Shown here: in pieces, positions 1 to 5,384 of the stretch
Position numbering within the stretch: position 1 is the stretch's first letter
Layout: every line of letters starts with the position of its first letter
NCBI GenBank assembly: GCA_934675695.1
Contig: CAKURN010000026.1
Location: forward strand, 1-10,846
DNA length: 10,846 nt
Origin: an uncultured Candidatus Melainabacteria bacterium
Lineage (GTDB): Bacteria; Cyanobacteriota; Vampirovibrionia; Gastranaerophilales; Gastranaerophilaceae
Reading direction: 5' to 3'
Position numbers and translations under genes: made by a program
Notes under the pieces: model-generated
Databases searched by the model: none
Seen by the model: the letters and a program-made list of their open reading frames with translations, nothing else
Told to the model about the DNA's origin: nothing

Positions 1-709
1 TTTCTATAGGAGTTAATTCGATTGCAGAATGAGTTTTTGTTTCAGGGTTTTCAGATATTTCTGCAATTAAAATATCTTCTTTTTTTGGTTGTTCAAATTC
101 AACTACAGTTTCTGATGTCATTTCCGGCATGGTTTGTGGTTCAACTACTTCTATTGTTGGAATATTTTCTTTTGAAAGGTCTAATTCGACAATTGTTTCT
201 TTACAGAGAGGTTCATTTTCAACTTTTATTGCTTCAGTGGTAGCTTTTTGCTCCATTAATTCAACTTCCGGACTAGTTTTTAATTCTACTTTTGGTTCAA
301 TTTCTAGTTTTGTTTTTGGTTCAATTTTTTTATTATCTTCTAATAGAGGTATAGTAGTGCTATCAGCTTTTACAATTATTTTTTGCTCGATTGGGTTTGT
401 TTTTTGAGGTTCAATTATTTCAGGTTGTTTAATGTCTTCTGCTATTGTTTTAGTTTTTATTTTGCTTACAAAGCCTTGAAAAGTTTCTTGAGCTTTTTTA
501 CCTAATTTGCCTTTGTATGCTAAAAATCCCATACCAAAAACCAAAACACCACCACCCAATATTCCTAAAAAAGTAGCTTCTTTTTTGTAGTTTTTAGCAA
601 ATGAATCTTTTTTAGGTTCGTTTGTTTTGGTGTCTTGAATTTGGACTTTGTTGGTTTTTGTATTTTTTATGAAATTTTGACTAACCGGACTTAATTTTAT
701 ATCTAACAT
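1..709 (-). CDS. Single-pass membrane protein with Pro/Glu/Lys-rich tail (partial, C-terminus outside window)
   Basis: I do not recognise this gene. The frame is open from an ATG at 709 to the window edge (236 codons, no stop), so the C-terminus is missing. Residues 1-44 are hydrophilic and rich in Lys and Asn. Residues 45-64 form one hydrophobic, Gly-rich segment (LGILGGGVLVFGMGFLAY) that should cross the membrane. The rest is low-complexity with many Glu, Lys, Pro, Ile and Thr, including repeated IEPK/EVEL-like units around residues 120-150. Such tails are usually extended and disordered, as in TonB-like spacers or wall-spanning linkers, but no catalytic domain is visible. The start is supported by AAAAGG 7-8 bases upstream and a plausible promoter behind it. 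Membrane location is inferred; function is unknown. Frames on the opposite strand here are shadows of the biased composition. Confidence 0.8.
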   Translation of the reverse strand, partial: MLDIKLSPVSQNFIKNTKTNKVQIQDTKTNEPKKDSFAKNYKKEATFLGILGGGVLVFGMGFLAYKGKLGKKAQETFQGFVSKIKTKTIAEDIKQPEIIEPQKTNPIEQKIIVKADSTTIPLLEDNKKIEPKTKLEIEPKVELKTSPEVELMEQKATTEAIKVENEPLCKETIVELDLSKENIPTIEVVEPQTMPEMTSETVVEFEQPKKEDILIAEISENPETKTHSAIELTPIE

Positions 710-725
710 ATTTTGCCTTTTAAAA

Positions 726-754
726 ATTATTCTTTTCATATTAAAATACGTCAA
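726..754 (-). promoter_or_regulatory. Probable promoter of the membrane protein gene
   Basis: On the minus strand, TTGACG (754-749) is separated by 17 bases from AATAAT (731-726). Transcription would start near 719, giving a short leader that carries the AAAAGG ribosome-binding site. This separates the gene from ribH upstream, although read-through from ribH is also possible. Confidence 0.45.
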
Positions 755-775
755 AAAAATTTATTGCTAACAATG

Positions 776-1246
776 TTATTTTATATTTTTAATCAAATTC
801 GCCATTTCGATTGCAGCTTGTGCACATTCTGAACCTTTGTTTCCTGCTTTTGTGCCTGCTCTTTCGATTGCTTGTTCTATATTGTCTGTAGTTAAAACCC
901 CGAACAACACAGGAACACCTGTATTCATAGAAACAGAAGCTATCCCTTTTGACAACTCTGCACAAACATAGTCATAGTGGTCTGTTGCACCTTTTATTAT
1001 TGCACCTAAAGTAACGATTGCTTGGTATTTGTTGCTTTTTGCAAGGTAATTTGCAGTTAATGGTATTTCAAAAGCCCCAGGAACCCAGACTATATCGATA
1101 TTTTCTTCTTTTACATTTAATCTTTTAAATGTGTCTAGAGCTCCATTCAACAATTTTTCACCAATGAAATTGTTAAATCTGGATATTACAATACAGAATT
1201 TATCTTCAGCGTTTGAATATAATTTTCCTTCAAATATATTTGTCAT
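776..1246 (-). CDS. ribH: 6,7-dimethyl-8-ribityllumazine synthase
   Basis: This cytoplasmic enzyme performs the penultimate step of riboflavin synthesis. It condenses 5-amino-6-ribitylamino-uracil with 3,4-dihydroxy-2-butanone 4-phosphate to give lumazine. The 156-residue length is normal for the family. Visible signatures are SRFNNFIGEKLLNGA near the N-terminus (substrate loop), VWVPGAFEIPL at about 53-63, LGAIIKGATDHYDYVC at 80-95 with the conserved catalytic His90, PVLFGVLTTDNIEQA at 112-126, and ERAGTKAGNKG at 128-138 with the conserved Arg129 and Lys. The start is set by an AGGAGA ribosome-binding site just upstream. The gene begins 14 bases after the PIG-L-like gene and is probably cotranscribed with it. 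No other rib genes and no FMN riboswitch are seen nearby. Confidence 0.97.
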   Translation of the reverse strand: MTNIFEGKLYSNAEDKFCIVISRFNNFIGEKLLNGALDTFKRLNVKEENIDIVWVPGAFEIPLTANYLAKSNKYQAIVTLGAIIKGATDHYDYVCAELSKGIASVSMNTGVPVLFGVLTTDNIEQAIERAGTKAGNKGSECAQAAIEMANLIKNIK

Positions 1247-1260
1247 TTTTTCTCCTAGTT

Positions 1261-2022
1261 TTATATTAATGGAATTTTCAAAAATTCTTCGACAGAAAAG
1301 CTCATAAATGCTTCTACATAGTCACAATTATACTGAATTGCACGAAATGCGTTTATTCCTATTATTTTGTCTGTCATGCCTTTAAATTTGTCTTCCGGAT
1401 AATAAAATCTGAGCAATTTTTTCTTTGTTTCAATAATAGGACTAATGTTTACATAATAATCCAAAGTACACAAAGAAAAATCTGATTCATACATAAAAAT
1501 CTTCAAATCAGGTTTAATTTCTTTATCTTTCAAAATCTGTTTAAAATGTTTCAAAAGTGCGATTGTATCAACATTGTTGTCGTATACATTAGGAACAAAA
1601 ATGTAGTCTACTTCTGAAATATCTATTTTTTTAAATGTAGAATAGTGATTTTTTAACGTTTTTGAATCAATATCAAAAATCTTGTAACCCTTCACTCTAG
1701 TGCTTTTCATAACATCGGTGAATTGTTGTTTTTTAATGAGTGCAGCTTCTAGTGGGTCGTTTTTTAACAATGCAGAACCATTTGTAAAACACAGAACTTC
1801 AAAGTTTTTTGGATTTTGTGCAATCAATCCCCCGAGACCCCTTGTTTCTGCCCCAGGATATTGCGAAAGCACAAGACATTTCGTGTCAATGTTTACTTTG
1901 AATTGCCCCATTTGGCTTTTTAAACCAAACAAAAAATAAAATACAAACTTGCTAAAATTTATTTCTTTAACAAGGTTTGTTTTTTTGATTATATCAATAA
2001 CTTTTTGTTGAAGTGCAACCAT
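1261..2022 (-). CDS. PIG-L (LmbE-like) family protein with degenerate active site
   Basis: The fold assignment rests on the family pattern. A hydrophobic strand leads into the position of the AHPDDE motif, followed by GLGGLIAQNP and VLCFTNGS (residues about 49-83). Later come VDYIFVPNVYDNNVDT (138-153), where HPDH is expected, and a typical PIG-L C-terminus: YESD, then a YYVNIS...ETKKKLLRFY segment (189-207) and NAFRAIQ...DYVEAFM (224-240). PIG-L enzymes are zinc-dependent N-acetyl-sugar deacetylases. Here AHPDDE reads QYPGAE (54-59) and HPDH reads NVDT, so the zinc-binding His and the Asp pair are gone. The protein is probably not an active deacetylase of the known type. The start at 2022 has AGGAAAG upstream; length (253) is normal. 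It is the probable first gene of an operon with ribH. A sugar- or glycoconjugate-related role is only a guess. Confidence 0.75.
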   Translation of the reverse strand: MVALQQKVIDIIKKTNLVKEINFSKFVFYFLFGLKSQMGQFKVNIDTKCLVLSQYPGAETRGLGGLIAQNPKNFEVLCFTNGSALLKNDPLEAALIKKQQFTDVMKSTRVKGYKIFDIDSKTLKNHYSTFKKIDISEVDYIFVPNVYDNNVDTIALLKHFKQILKDKEIKPDLKIFMYESDFSLCTLDYYVNISPIIETKKKLLRFYYPEDKFKGMTDKIIGINAFRAIQYNCDYVEAFMSFSVEEFLKIPLI

Positions 2023-2039
2023 AATCTTTCCTGATTTAG

Positions 2040-2045
2040 ATTATA
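2040..2045 (-). promoter_or_regulatory. -10 element for the PIG-L-like gene and ribH
   Basis: TATAAT on the minus strand lies 17 bases before the ATG at 2022. Transcription would start near 2033 and give a leader just long enough to hold AGGAAAG. No good -35 box is visible at the normal distance. The 106-base gap to 2129 carries divergent promoters for this operon and the pilin-like gene. Confidence 0.45.
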
Positions 2046-2093
2046 ACAAGAAAAACTAAAATTTTATATCATTTTGTTACAACATATAAATTA

Positions 2094-2122
2094 TTGTAAA
2101 ATATTTTAAAATTATTTACATT
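2094..2122 (+). promoter_or_regulatory. Probable promoter of the pilin-like gene, giving a leaderless mRNA
   Basis: TTGTAA (2094-2099), a 17-base spacer, then TACATT (2117-2122), with only 6 bases before the ATG at 2129. Transcription would begin at or next to the start codon. An alternative is TTGTTA (2074-2079), 17 bases, TAAAAT (2097-2102), which would give a leader of about 20 bases without a ribosome-binding site. Confidence 0.45.
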
Positions 2123-2128
2123 ATTATT

Positions 2129-2833
2129 ATGGGAAATCTTTTGAAAAAAATCTTCATTTTTGCTTTTTTTGCTTTTGGTTTGTTACAGTTGGGCAAAATA
2201 ACGGCTATAAATTTGCAAAAAACAAACGAAAAAGAACAAGTTTTAAAAGACGTCTATGAATCTTTAAAATACGCAATTTTAACCAGCGGAAATACATTGA
2301 AGCCTGTAAAAGACTGGGAATGGCAATACAACGACCCTGAGTTTGCTGCTGAATATATTTTAAGAAAAAGAATTCTGCCTTATGTTACAAACTACAAATT
2401 ATGCGAAAACAAAGCCCTACAGTGTGTAGGCGGGTTTTCGTATTTGAATAAAGAAGATTATGAACACATAAATTTTAGACGCACAAAACAATACTCAAGA
2501 GCCATTGTAGGGATATACGATGCCCATGTTGCACTAGCGTTAACCGGAGAATGTAAAAAGAACAGAAAGAAAAGCGTTTGCGGAGTTGTGCTTGTTGATA
2601 TAAACAATAAAGACACTCCAAACACAATGGGCTACGATGTTTTCAAATTTGCGATTTATGGAGATGGTTCATTTTTGCCTTATGGATTTTATTGGCCAAG
2701 AAAAGATATCGAAGAAGAATGTTCAGAAGGCTTTAGTGGCGAGTCTTGTGCTGCAAAAATCTTGCTTGATGGCTGGATAATGAAAAGAGGCGGAGATAGA
2801 CCTTATTTTATATATAAAAAAAATGATGCTTAA
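2129..2833 (+). CDS. Secreted or membrane-anchored pilin-like protein
   Basis: The protein (234 residues) starts with a short basic stretch and a hydrophobic helix (residues 8-26, FIFAFFAFGLLQLGKITA) and is otherwise hydrophilic. Features recalling type II secretion/type IV pilin-like proteins of low-GC cyanobacterial relatives are: an amphipathic segment after the helix (QVLKDVYESLKYAILTSG) followed by a Trp-x-Trp (63-65); a central GVVLVDINN...PNTMGYDVF block (152-172); FAIYGDGSFLPYG; and a Cys-containing end (CSEGFSGESCAAKILLDGW). Six cysteines (92, 99, 142, 151, 198, 207) suit disulfides outside the cytoplasm. The prepilin cleavage motif (G-F-x-x-x-E) is absent, so a normal Sec signal or anchor is more likely than prepilin processing. 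There is no ribosome-binding site before the ATG, so the mRNA may be leaderless; a TTG at 2141 is a less likely start. Assignment to the pilin group is by pattern only. Confidence 0.7.
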   Translation: MGNLLKKIFIFAFFAFGLLQLGKITAINLQKTNEKEQVLKDVYESLKYAILTSGNTLKPVKDWEWQYNDPEFAAEYILRKRILPYVTNYKLCENKALQCVGGFSYLNKEDYEHINFRRTKQYSRAIVGIYDAHVALALTGECKKNRKKSVCGVVLVDINNKDTPNTMGYDVFKFAIYGDGSFLPYGFYWPRKDIEEECSEGFSGESCAAKILLDGWIMKRGGDRPYFIYKKNDA

Positions 2834-2858
2834 ACTAAAAGTATAGCAAGCATCATTT
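2813..2858 (-). terminator. Intrinsic terminator between convergent genes
   Basis: A perfect 11-base-pair inverted repeat (2821-2831 with 2848-2858, arm AAATGATGCTT) encloses a 16-base loop. Read on the minus strand it is followed by a run of T (2820-2813), as expected for termination of the small secreted-protein gene. The left arm overlaps the last codons and stop of the pilin-like gene. On the plus strand the U-tract is poor, but the hairpin may also protect that mRNA's 3' end. Confidence 0.65.
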
Positions 2859-2882
2859 ATTCTTATCTTGTGGCTTAAAAAT

Positions 2883-3251
2883 TTATTGCAAAGCAGCTTT
2901 TTCTTTGTTGTAGAAATCAATTTTTGATTGAAGTCTTTGCATTTTTAGAGTTCTTTCTGTTTCAGTTATTGTTTTGTCTTTTTTAACAGTTGTTAATTGT
3001 TTGTTTAAATCTGCAATTTTGTTGTCAATTTGTTTAATTTTTTCTGCTTTTTTAGCAGTTGCTGTAGAAGTATGAGCTTTTGCAGCATTTTCTACGTCAG
3101 TTTTTACAGCACTTCTTAATGAAGAAGCAGAAGCCTTTGCGTCAGCTTTTGCAGCTTTTGCCGTCGATTTAACTGCATCAGATAAAACACCTGCACAAAC
3201 AACGTTTACACCCAACGCTGCAACAAAAGCGATAGCTAATAGTTTTTTCAT
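2883..3251 (-). CDS. Small secreted Ala/Lys-rich coiled-coil protein
   Basis: I do not recognise the family. The 122-residue product starts with a clear Sec signal peptide: MKK, a hydrophobic core, and a likely cleavage after VCA at residue 20. Residues 21-65 are very rich in Ala, Lys, Ser and Asp, with repeated KAxKADAKASAS-type units. Residues 66-122 form a predicted coiled coil (KAEKIKQIDNKIADLNKQL... and MQRLQSKIDFYNKEKAAL). After cleavage the protein would be about 100 residues, highly helical and charged, and probably periplasmic or released. The start is certain because a near-perfect GGGAGG lies just upstream; this strong site suggests high expression. The gene has its own promoter signal and a terminator at the 3' end. 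A structural or chaperone-like role is possible but not shown. Confidence 0.85.
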   Translation of the reverse strand: MKKLLAIAFVAALGVNVVCAGVLSDAVKSTAKAAKADAKASASSLRSAVKTDVENAAKAHTSTATAKKAEKIKQIDNKIADLNKQLTTVKKDKTITETERTLKMQRLQSKIDFYNKEKAALQ

Positions 3252-3283
3252 CGAAATACCTCCCTAAGATAACTATAACTTTT

Positions 3284-3311
3284 ATTTTATACCTAATCTT
3301 TAAAAAAGCAA
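3284..3311 (-). promoter_or_regulatory. Possible promoter of the small secreted-protein gene
   Basis: On the minus strand, TTGCTT (3311-3306) precedes TATAAAAT (3291-3284), giving a 14-base spacer to TATAAA or 16 bases to TAAAAT. The leader would be about 25-30 bases and contain the strong GGGAGG site. The -35 match is modest. Confidence 0.4.
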
Positions 3312-3342
3312 ATTATTAACGTTTTTAAACTTCCGGTTATTT

Positions 3343-3864
3343 TTAAATAAAAAACTTATTTGTATCAATTTTTTCAAGTTTTAAAAGTTTTATTTTTGCT
3401 TCTATTCCACCTGCATAACCGACCAAACTGCCATTTTTTCCAACAACTCTATGGCATGGAACGATGATAGAAATCGGATTGTGGCTAATAGCATTTCCAA
3501 CGGCTTGTGAAGACATTTTTTCTATATTTTGTTCTTTTGCAATTATTTTTGCTATATCCCCATAAGTACAGACTTTACCGTATGGAATTTTTGTTAAGAT
3601 TTGCCAAACTCTTTTTCTAAAATCACTTCCAAAAAGAAATAAAGGAAGCTCTGATATTTCAGGCTTTTCACCTTTAAAATACCTATCTAGCCAGTTTTTA
3701 GTTTTTTTGAATATTTCAAGATTTTCGTTTTTTGTGGTTTTAGATTTTATCGTATCTAAAAAATACTTCTGCCCTTCTAACCACAGTCCAACTAGATTTT
3801 CGTTTTCATCACAAGCAAGCGTATAGTTTCCGATAGGAGTTTTATGAGTTGTTAAATAATACAT
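3343..3864 (-). CDS. ogt: Methylated-DNA--[protein]-cysteine S-methyltransferase
   Basis: This suicide repair protein moves the alkyl group from O6-alkylguanine (and O4-alkylthymine) in DNA to its own cysteine. The N-terminal part (1-75) is the less conserved ribonuclease-H-like domain (TPIGNYTLACDENENLVGLW). The C-terminal domain begins at FRKRVWQILTKIPYGKVCTYGDIA (82-105). It contains the DNA-binding helix-turn-helix and AVGNAISHNPISIIVPCHRVVG (121-142), with the acceptor Cys137 inside the invariant PCHRV, then SLVGYAGG and the closing helix IEAKIKLLKLE. Length (173) is normal. No Shine-Dalgarno sequence precedes the ATG, but TATAAT lies 7 bases upstream, so translation probably starts on a leaderless mRNA. 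The gene stands alone; no Ada-type regulatory domain is present. The symbol ogt is used for the general single-domain form. Confidence 0.96.
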   Translation of the reverse strand: MYYLTTHKTPIGNYTLACDENENLVGLWLEGQKYFLDTIKSKTTKNENLEIFKKTKNWLDRYFKGEKPEISELPLFLFGSDFRKRVWQILTKIPYGKVCTYGDIAKIIAKEQNIEKMSSQAVGNAISHNPISIIVPCHRVVGKNGSLVGYAGGIEAKIKLLKLEKIDTNKFFI

Positions 3865-3871
3865 AATTCAA

Positions 3872-3877
3872 ATTATA
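3872..3877 (-). promoter_or_regulatory. -10 element of ogt, placed for a leaderless transcript
   Basis: A perfect TATAAT on the minus strand lies 7 bases before the ogt ATG, so transcription should begin at or within a base or two of the start codon. The -35 region is only T-rich. Between this element and 4018 I see no gene with a start codon, codon bias or recognisable motif. Confidence 0.5.
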
Positions 3878-4081
3878 TCAAAATCTTTATTAATAAAAAA
3901 TAAACAAATATCTTCGCTTATACTGTTTAGCTGATAAAATACGGCAATTGAAAATATGGGGAAAATCGCTTCTTTACTTCTGTTTTAAAATGTATAAATT
4001 CATGTTAGTATTTGTGCGATGAAAGAAAAAAATTATTTACATGCAACTAGACAATCCAATATTCTGCAGAAGTTTTGGTAA

Positions 4082-4276
4082 AATTATTTCAAAAATCTAC
4101 TGCTAAAATTTGATGTATTGAAAAACCGGAATTACTTCACAGGAACAATTGCAGTCAATATATTTAACGGAATTTTGCTAGGTTCAATAGCGATGTTGTC
4201 ACAATTTATATAAACAATGATAGGATACAATGCCTACACAAGCGGTGTATCTATGATGCCAAAAGGAAAAGAATGA
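4082..4276 (+). pseudogene. Remnant of a DHA2/EmrB-family drug exporter (MFS)
   Basis: One frame reads KNLLLKFDVLKNRNYFTG, then TIAVNIFNGILLGSIAMLSQ, FI, stop, TMIGYNAYTSGVSMMPKGKE, stop. This follows the family pattern for the middle of DHA2 (14-helix) major facilitator proteins: PLLdl.vlknRnf.lG, a membrane helix, LpQflQT..GYsA..aGl...PrG. The Gln expected before TMIGY (codon CAA) is TAA at 4211-4213. Further stops lie at 4079-4081 and 4274-4276 in the same frame. Only about 65 residues of a protein of roughly 450-500 are recognisable, and no flanking transporter sequence is seen, so this is a decayed fragment. These exporters are often encoded beside MarR-type repressors, which fits the intact marR gene immediately downstream. 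Other genes here end in TAA normally, so stop-codon reassignment is not a good explanation. Confidence 0.7.
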
Positions 4277-4329
4277 TTTTACAATCTTGTGAAGCAAAAC
4301 TTTTACCTTTTTCAGCAGCAAATAAACTC

Positions 4330-4357
4330 TTGACTTTGTTAGATATCTAACTATAAT
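4330..4357 (+). promoter_or_regulatory. Promoter of the marR gene with operator between the boxes
   Basis: TTGACT (4330-4335), a 16-base spacer, and a perfect TATAAT (4352-4357) lie just before the ATG at 4364. Only 6 bases separate the -10 box from the ATG, so the mRNA is probably leaderless. The spacer is almost filled by the palindrome at 4338-4351, a position in which a bound repressor would block RNA polymerase. Confidence 0.75.
4338..4351 (+). promoter_or_regulatory. Operator palindrome, copy 1 (marR promoter)
   Basis: GTTAGATATCTAAC is a perfect 14-base palindrome lying between the -35 and -10 boxes of the marR promoter. The identical sequence recurs at 4793-4806 while the flanking bases differ. 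This is the expected layout for an autorepressing MarR-family dimer. Binding by this particular MarR protein is inferred from proximity. Confidence 0.75.
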
Positions 4358-4363
4358 ATTTGT

Positions 4364-4768
4364 ATGAGTGCAATATTATCTTTAATATCAAAAATCCACG
4401 AAAAAGGAAACCGTTTTATTATAGAAGCATTAAAAAATAACGGAATAGATGGGCTTGTGCCTAGTCATGGCGATATTCTTGTTTGTCTGCATAAAAACAG
4501 AAAAATGACAATGAAAGATATTGCAGATTCAATTCATAGAACAAAGCCAACGGTTACGGTTTTAGTCGATAAACTTGAAAAACTGGGGTATTTAAAAAGA
4601 GAAGCCTCTAAAGAAGATAGTCGCTCAACATACATAGTTTTAACTCAAAAAGGTGAAGATTTTAAATTAATTTTTGAAAAAATTTCAAAAGATTTAGATG
4701 AAATGCTATACAAAAATTTATCAGAAAACGAAATAGGAATATTAGAAGGACTTTTAAGAAAAATATAA
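4364..4768 (+). CDS. MarR-family transcriptional regulator
   Basis: A 134-residue winged helix-turn-helix repressor of the MarR type, expected to act as a DNA-binding dimer that responds to small phenolic or other toxic compounds or to oxidation. Visible in order: a dimerisation helix (1-25); GLVPSHGDILVCLHKN (30-45); the helix-turn-helix MTMKDIADSIHRTKPTVTVLVDKLEKLGYL (48-77), with the recognition helix around TKPTVTVLVDKLEKLG; the wing REASKEDSRSTYIVLTQKG (79-97), carrying the conserved D-x-R; and the C-terminal dimerisation helices. There is no Shine-Dalgarno sequence; TATAAT lies 6 bases before the ATG. The gene sits downstream of a dead exporter fragment and upstream of a cupin gene whose leader repeats the promoter palindrome. 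It therefore probably controls itself and the cupin. The ligand cannot be told from sequence; only one cysteine (Cys41) is present, so simple two-Cys redox sensing is unlikely. Confidence 0.93.
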   Translation: MSAILSLISKIHEKGNRFIIEALKNNGIDGLVPSHGDILVCLHKNRKMTMKDIADSIHRTKPTVTVLVDKLEKLGYLKREASKEDSRSTYIVLTQKGEDFKLIFEKISKDLDEMLYKNLSENEIGILEGLLRKI

Positions 4769-4792
4769 AAACAAAAATTTTTTACAGTAATA

Positions 4793-4806
4793 GTTAGATA
4801 TCTAAC
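4793..4806 (+). promoter_or_regulatory. Operator palindrome, copy 2 (before the cupin gene)
   Basis: This is an exact second copy of GTTAGATATCTAAC, 24 bases after the marR stop codon and directly before the cupin ribosome-binding site (AAAGGAG, 4808-4814). A weak -35-like TTTACA lies at 4781-4786 but no convincing -10 box follows. The site may cover an internal promoter or act as a roadblock to read-through from marR. Confidence 0.7.
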
Positions 4807-4820
4807 GAAAGGAGAAAATT

Positions 4821-5195
4821 ATGACAAATTTTAAAAAAGAAGAAATCGGAAAAATTAGTGAAATTAGTAAAAATTATGAAAACGGCAAAGCTTTTTTACA
4901 TGATTTACTAGGTTTAACAAGTTGTGAAATTTCAGTCAATTTAATGCCAAAAGGAGTTAAATTACCTTTTAATCACAAACACAAACAAAACGAAGAAGTT
5001 TATATTTTTTTAAAAGGCGAAGGTTTAATAACTTTGGATGATGAAGTTGTTGAAGTTAAAGAAGGAACTTGCGTTAAAGTTCTACCAAATACAATTAGAA
5101 CAATGGAAGCAAAAACTAATCTAGAATATATTTGTATTCAAGCAAAATCAAATAGTTTAGAACATTTTGGACTTGATGATGCTGAATTATGCTAA
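4821..5195 (+). CDS. Small single-domain cupin protein
   Basis: The 124-residue product has a cupin-2 type beta-barrel core. The first cupin motif is NHKHKQNEEVYIFLKGEG (51-68), with His52, His54 and Glu58/59 as probable metal ligands and the usual Gly66 turn. The second motif region (VKEGTCVKVLPNTIRTMEA, about 79-97) keeps the Pro but has no His where the fourth metal ligand normally sits (Arg93 lies there). Metal binding may be incomplete, or the barrel may bind a ligand without metal. Translation starts from a strong AAAGGAG 6 bases upstream. The gene follows marR by 52 bases and shares its operator, so it is the probable target of that repressor. A role in sensing, binding or detoxifying the inducing compound is possible; the substrate is unknown. 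A strong terminator follows. Confidence 0.9.
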   Translation: MTNFKKEEIGKISEISKNYENGKAFLHDLLGLTSCEISVNLMPKGVKLPFNHKHKQNEEVYIFLKGEGLITLDDEVVEVKEGTCVKVLPNTIRTMEAKTNLEYICIQAKSNSLEHFGLDDAELC

Positions 5196-5204
5196 AATAT
5201 TAAG

Positions 5205-5247
5205 ATTTAAAAAAGTGGGGAAACATAAATAACCCACTTTTTTAAAT
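5205..5247 (+). terminator. Intrinsic terminator of the marR-cupin unit
   Basis: A perfect 15-base-pair inverted repeat (5205-5219 with 5233-5247) with a GTGGG/CCCAC core and a 13-base loop. The right arm gives CCCAC followed by six T. It begins 10 bases after the cupin stop codon. Its symmetry (A run on the left, T run on the right) lets it work in both directions. The next 95 bases, to 5342, hold no feature I can support. Confidence 0.85.
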
Positions 5248-5342
5248 TCAATAGCCAATGCAAGTATTTACATCAAGATTGACTTTGCAAAATATTCACA
5301 TAATCTAGATAATTTTATAAAAAATAAAACATTTTTCGCACT

Positions 5343-5369
5343 AAAAAAGAGCCTATTTTAGGCTCTTTT
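5343..5369 (-). terminator. Intrinsic terminator of the tRNA-Asp transcript
   Basis: An 11-base-pair stem (5359-5369 with 5345-5355, core GAGCC/GGCTC) with a 3-base loop, followed on the minus strand by six T. It lies 15 bases after the tRNA 3' end. Confidence 0.85.
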
Positions 5370-5384
5370 AAATTTATAAAAATA

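Noticed and set aside
22..407. Two overlapping plus-strand open frames rich in Leu, Phe and Ser
   Set aside because: They are reverse-strand shadows of the Pro/Glu/Lys-rich membrane protein gene on the minus strand and have no ribosome-binding sites or recognisable domains.
755..778. Possible ribH terminator (ATTG/CAAT stem followed by a T run on the minus strand)
   Set aside because: The stem has only 4 base pairs, is AT-rich and overlaps the stop codon; too weak to call.
3312..3342. Possible terminator after ogt around AACTTCCGGTT
   Set aside because: Only about 3 base pairs form around the CCGG core and no proper U-tract follows.
4079..4276. Stop codons in the exporter fragment as evidence for reassigned TAA/TGA
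   Set aside because: Intact genes in the window end normally at TAA and show no internal stops, and the fragment lacks most of the transporter, so decay is simpler.
5248..5342. TTGACT...TAATCT on the plus strand resembling a promoter
   Set aside because: It would drive transcription antisense to tRNA-Asp and into the tRNA terminator hairpin, with no gene downstream on that strand; probably chance in AT-rich DNA.
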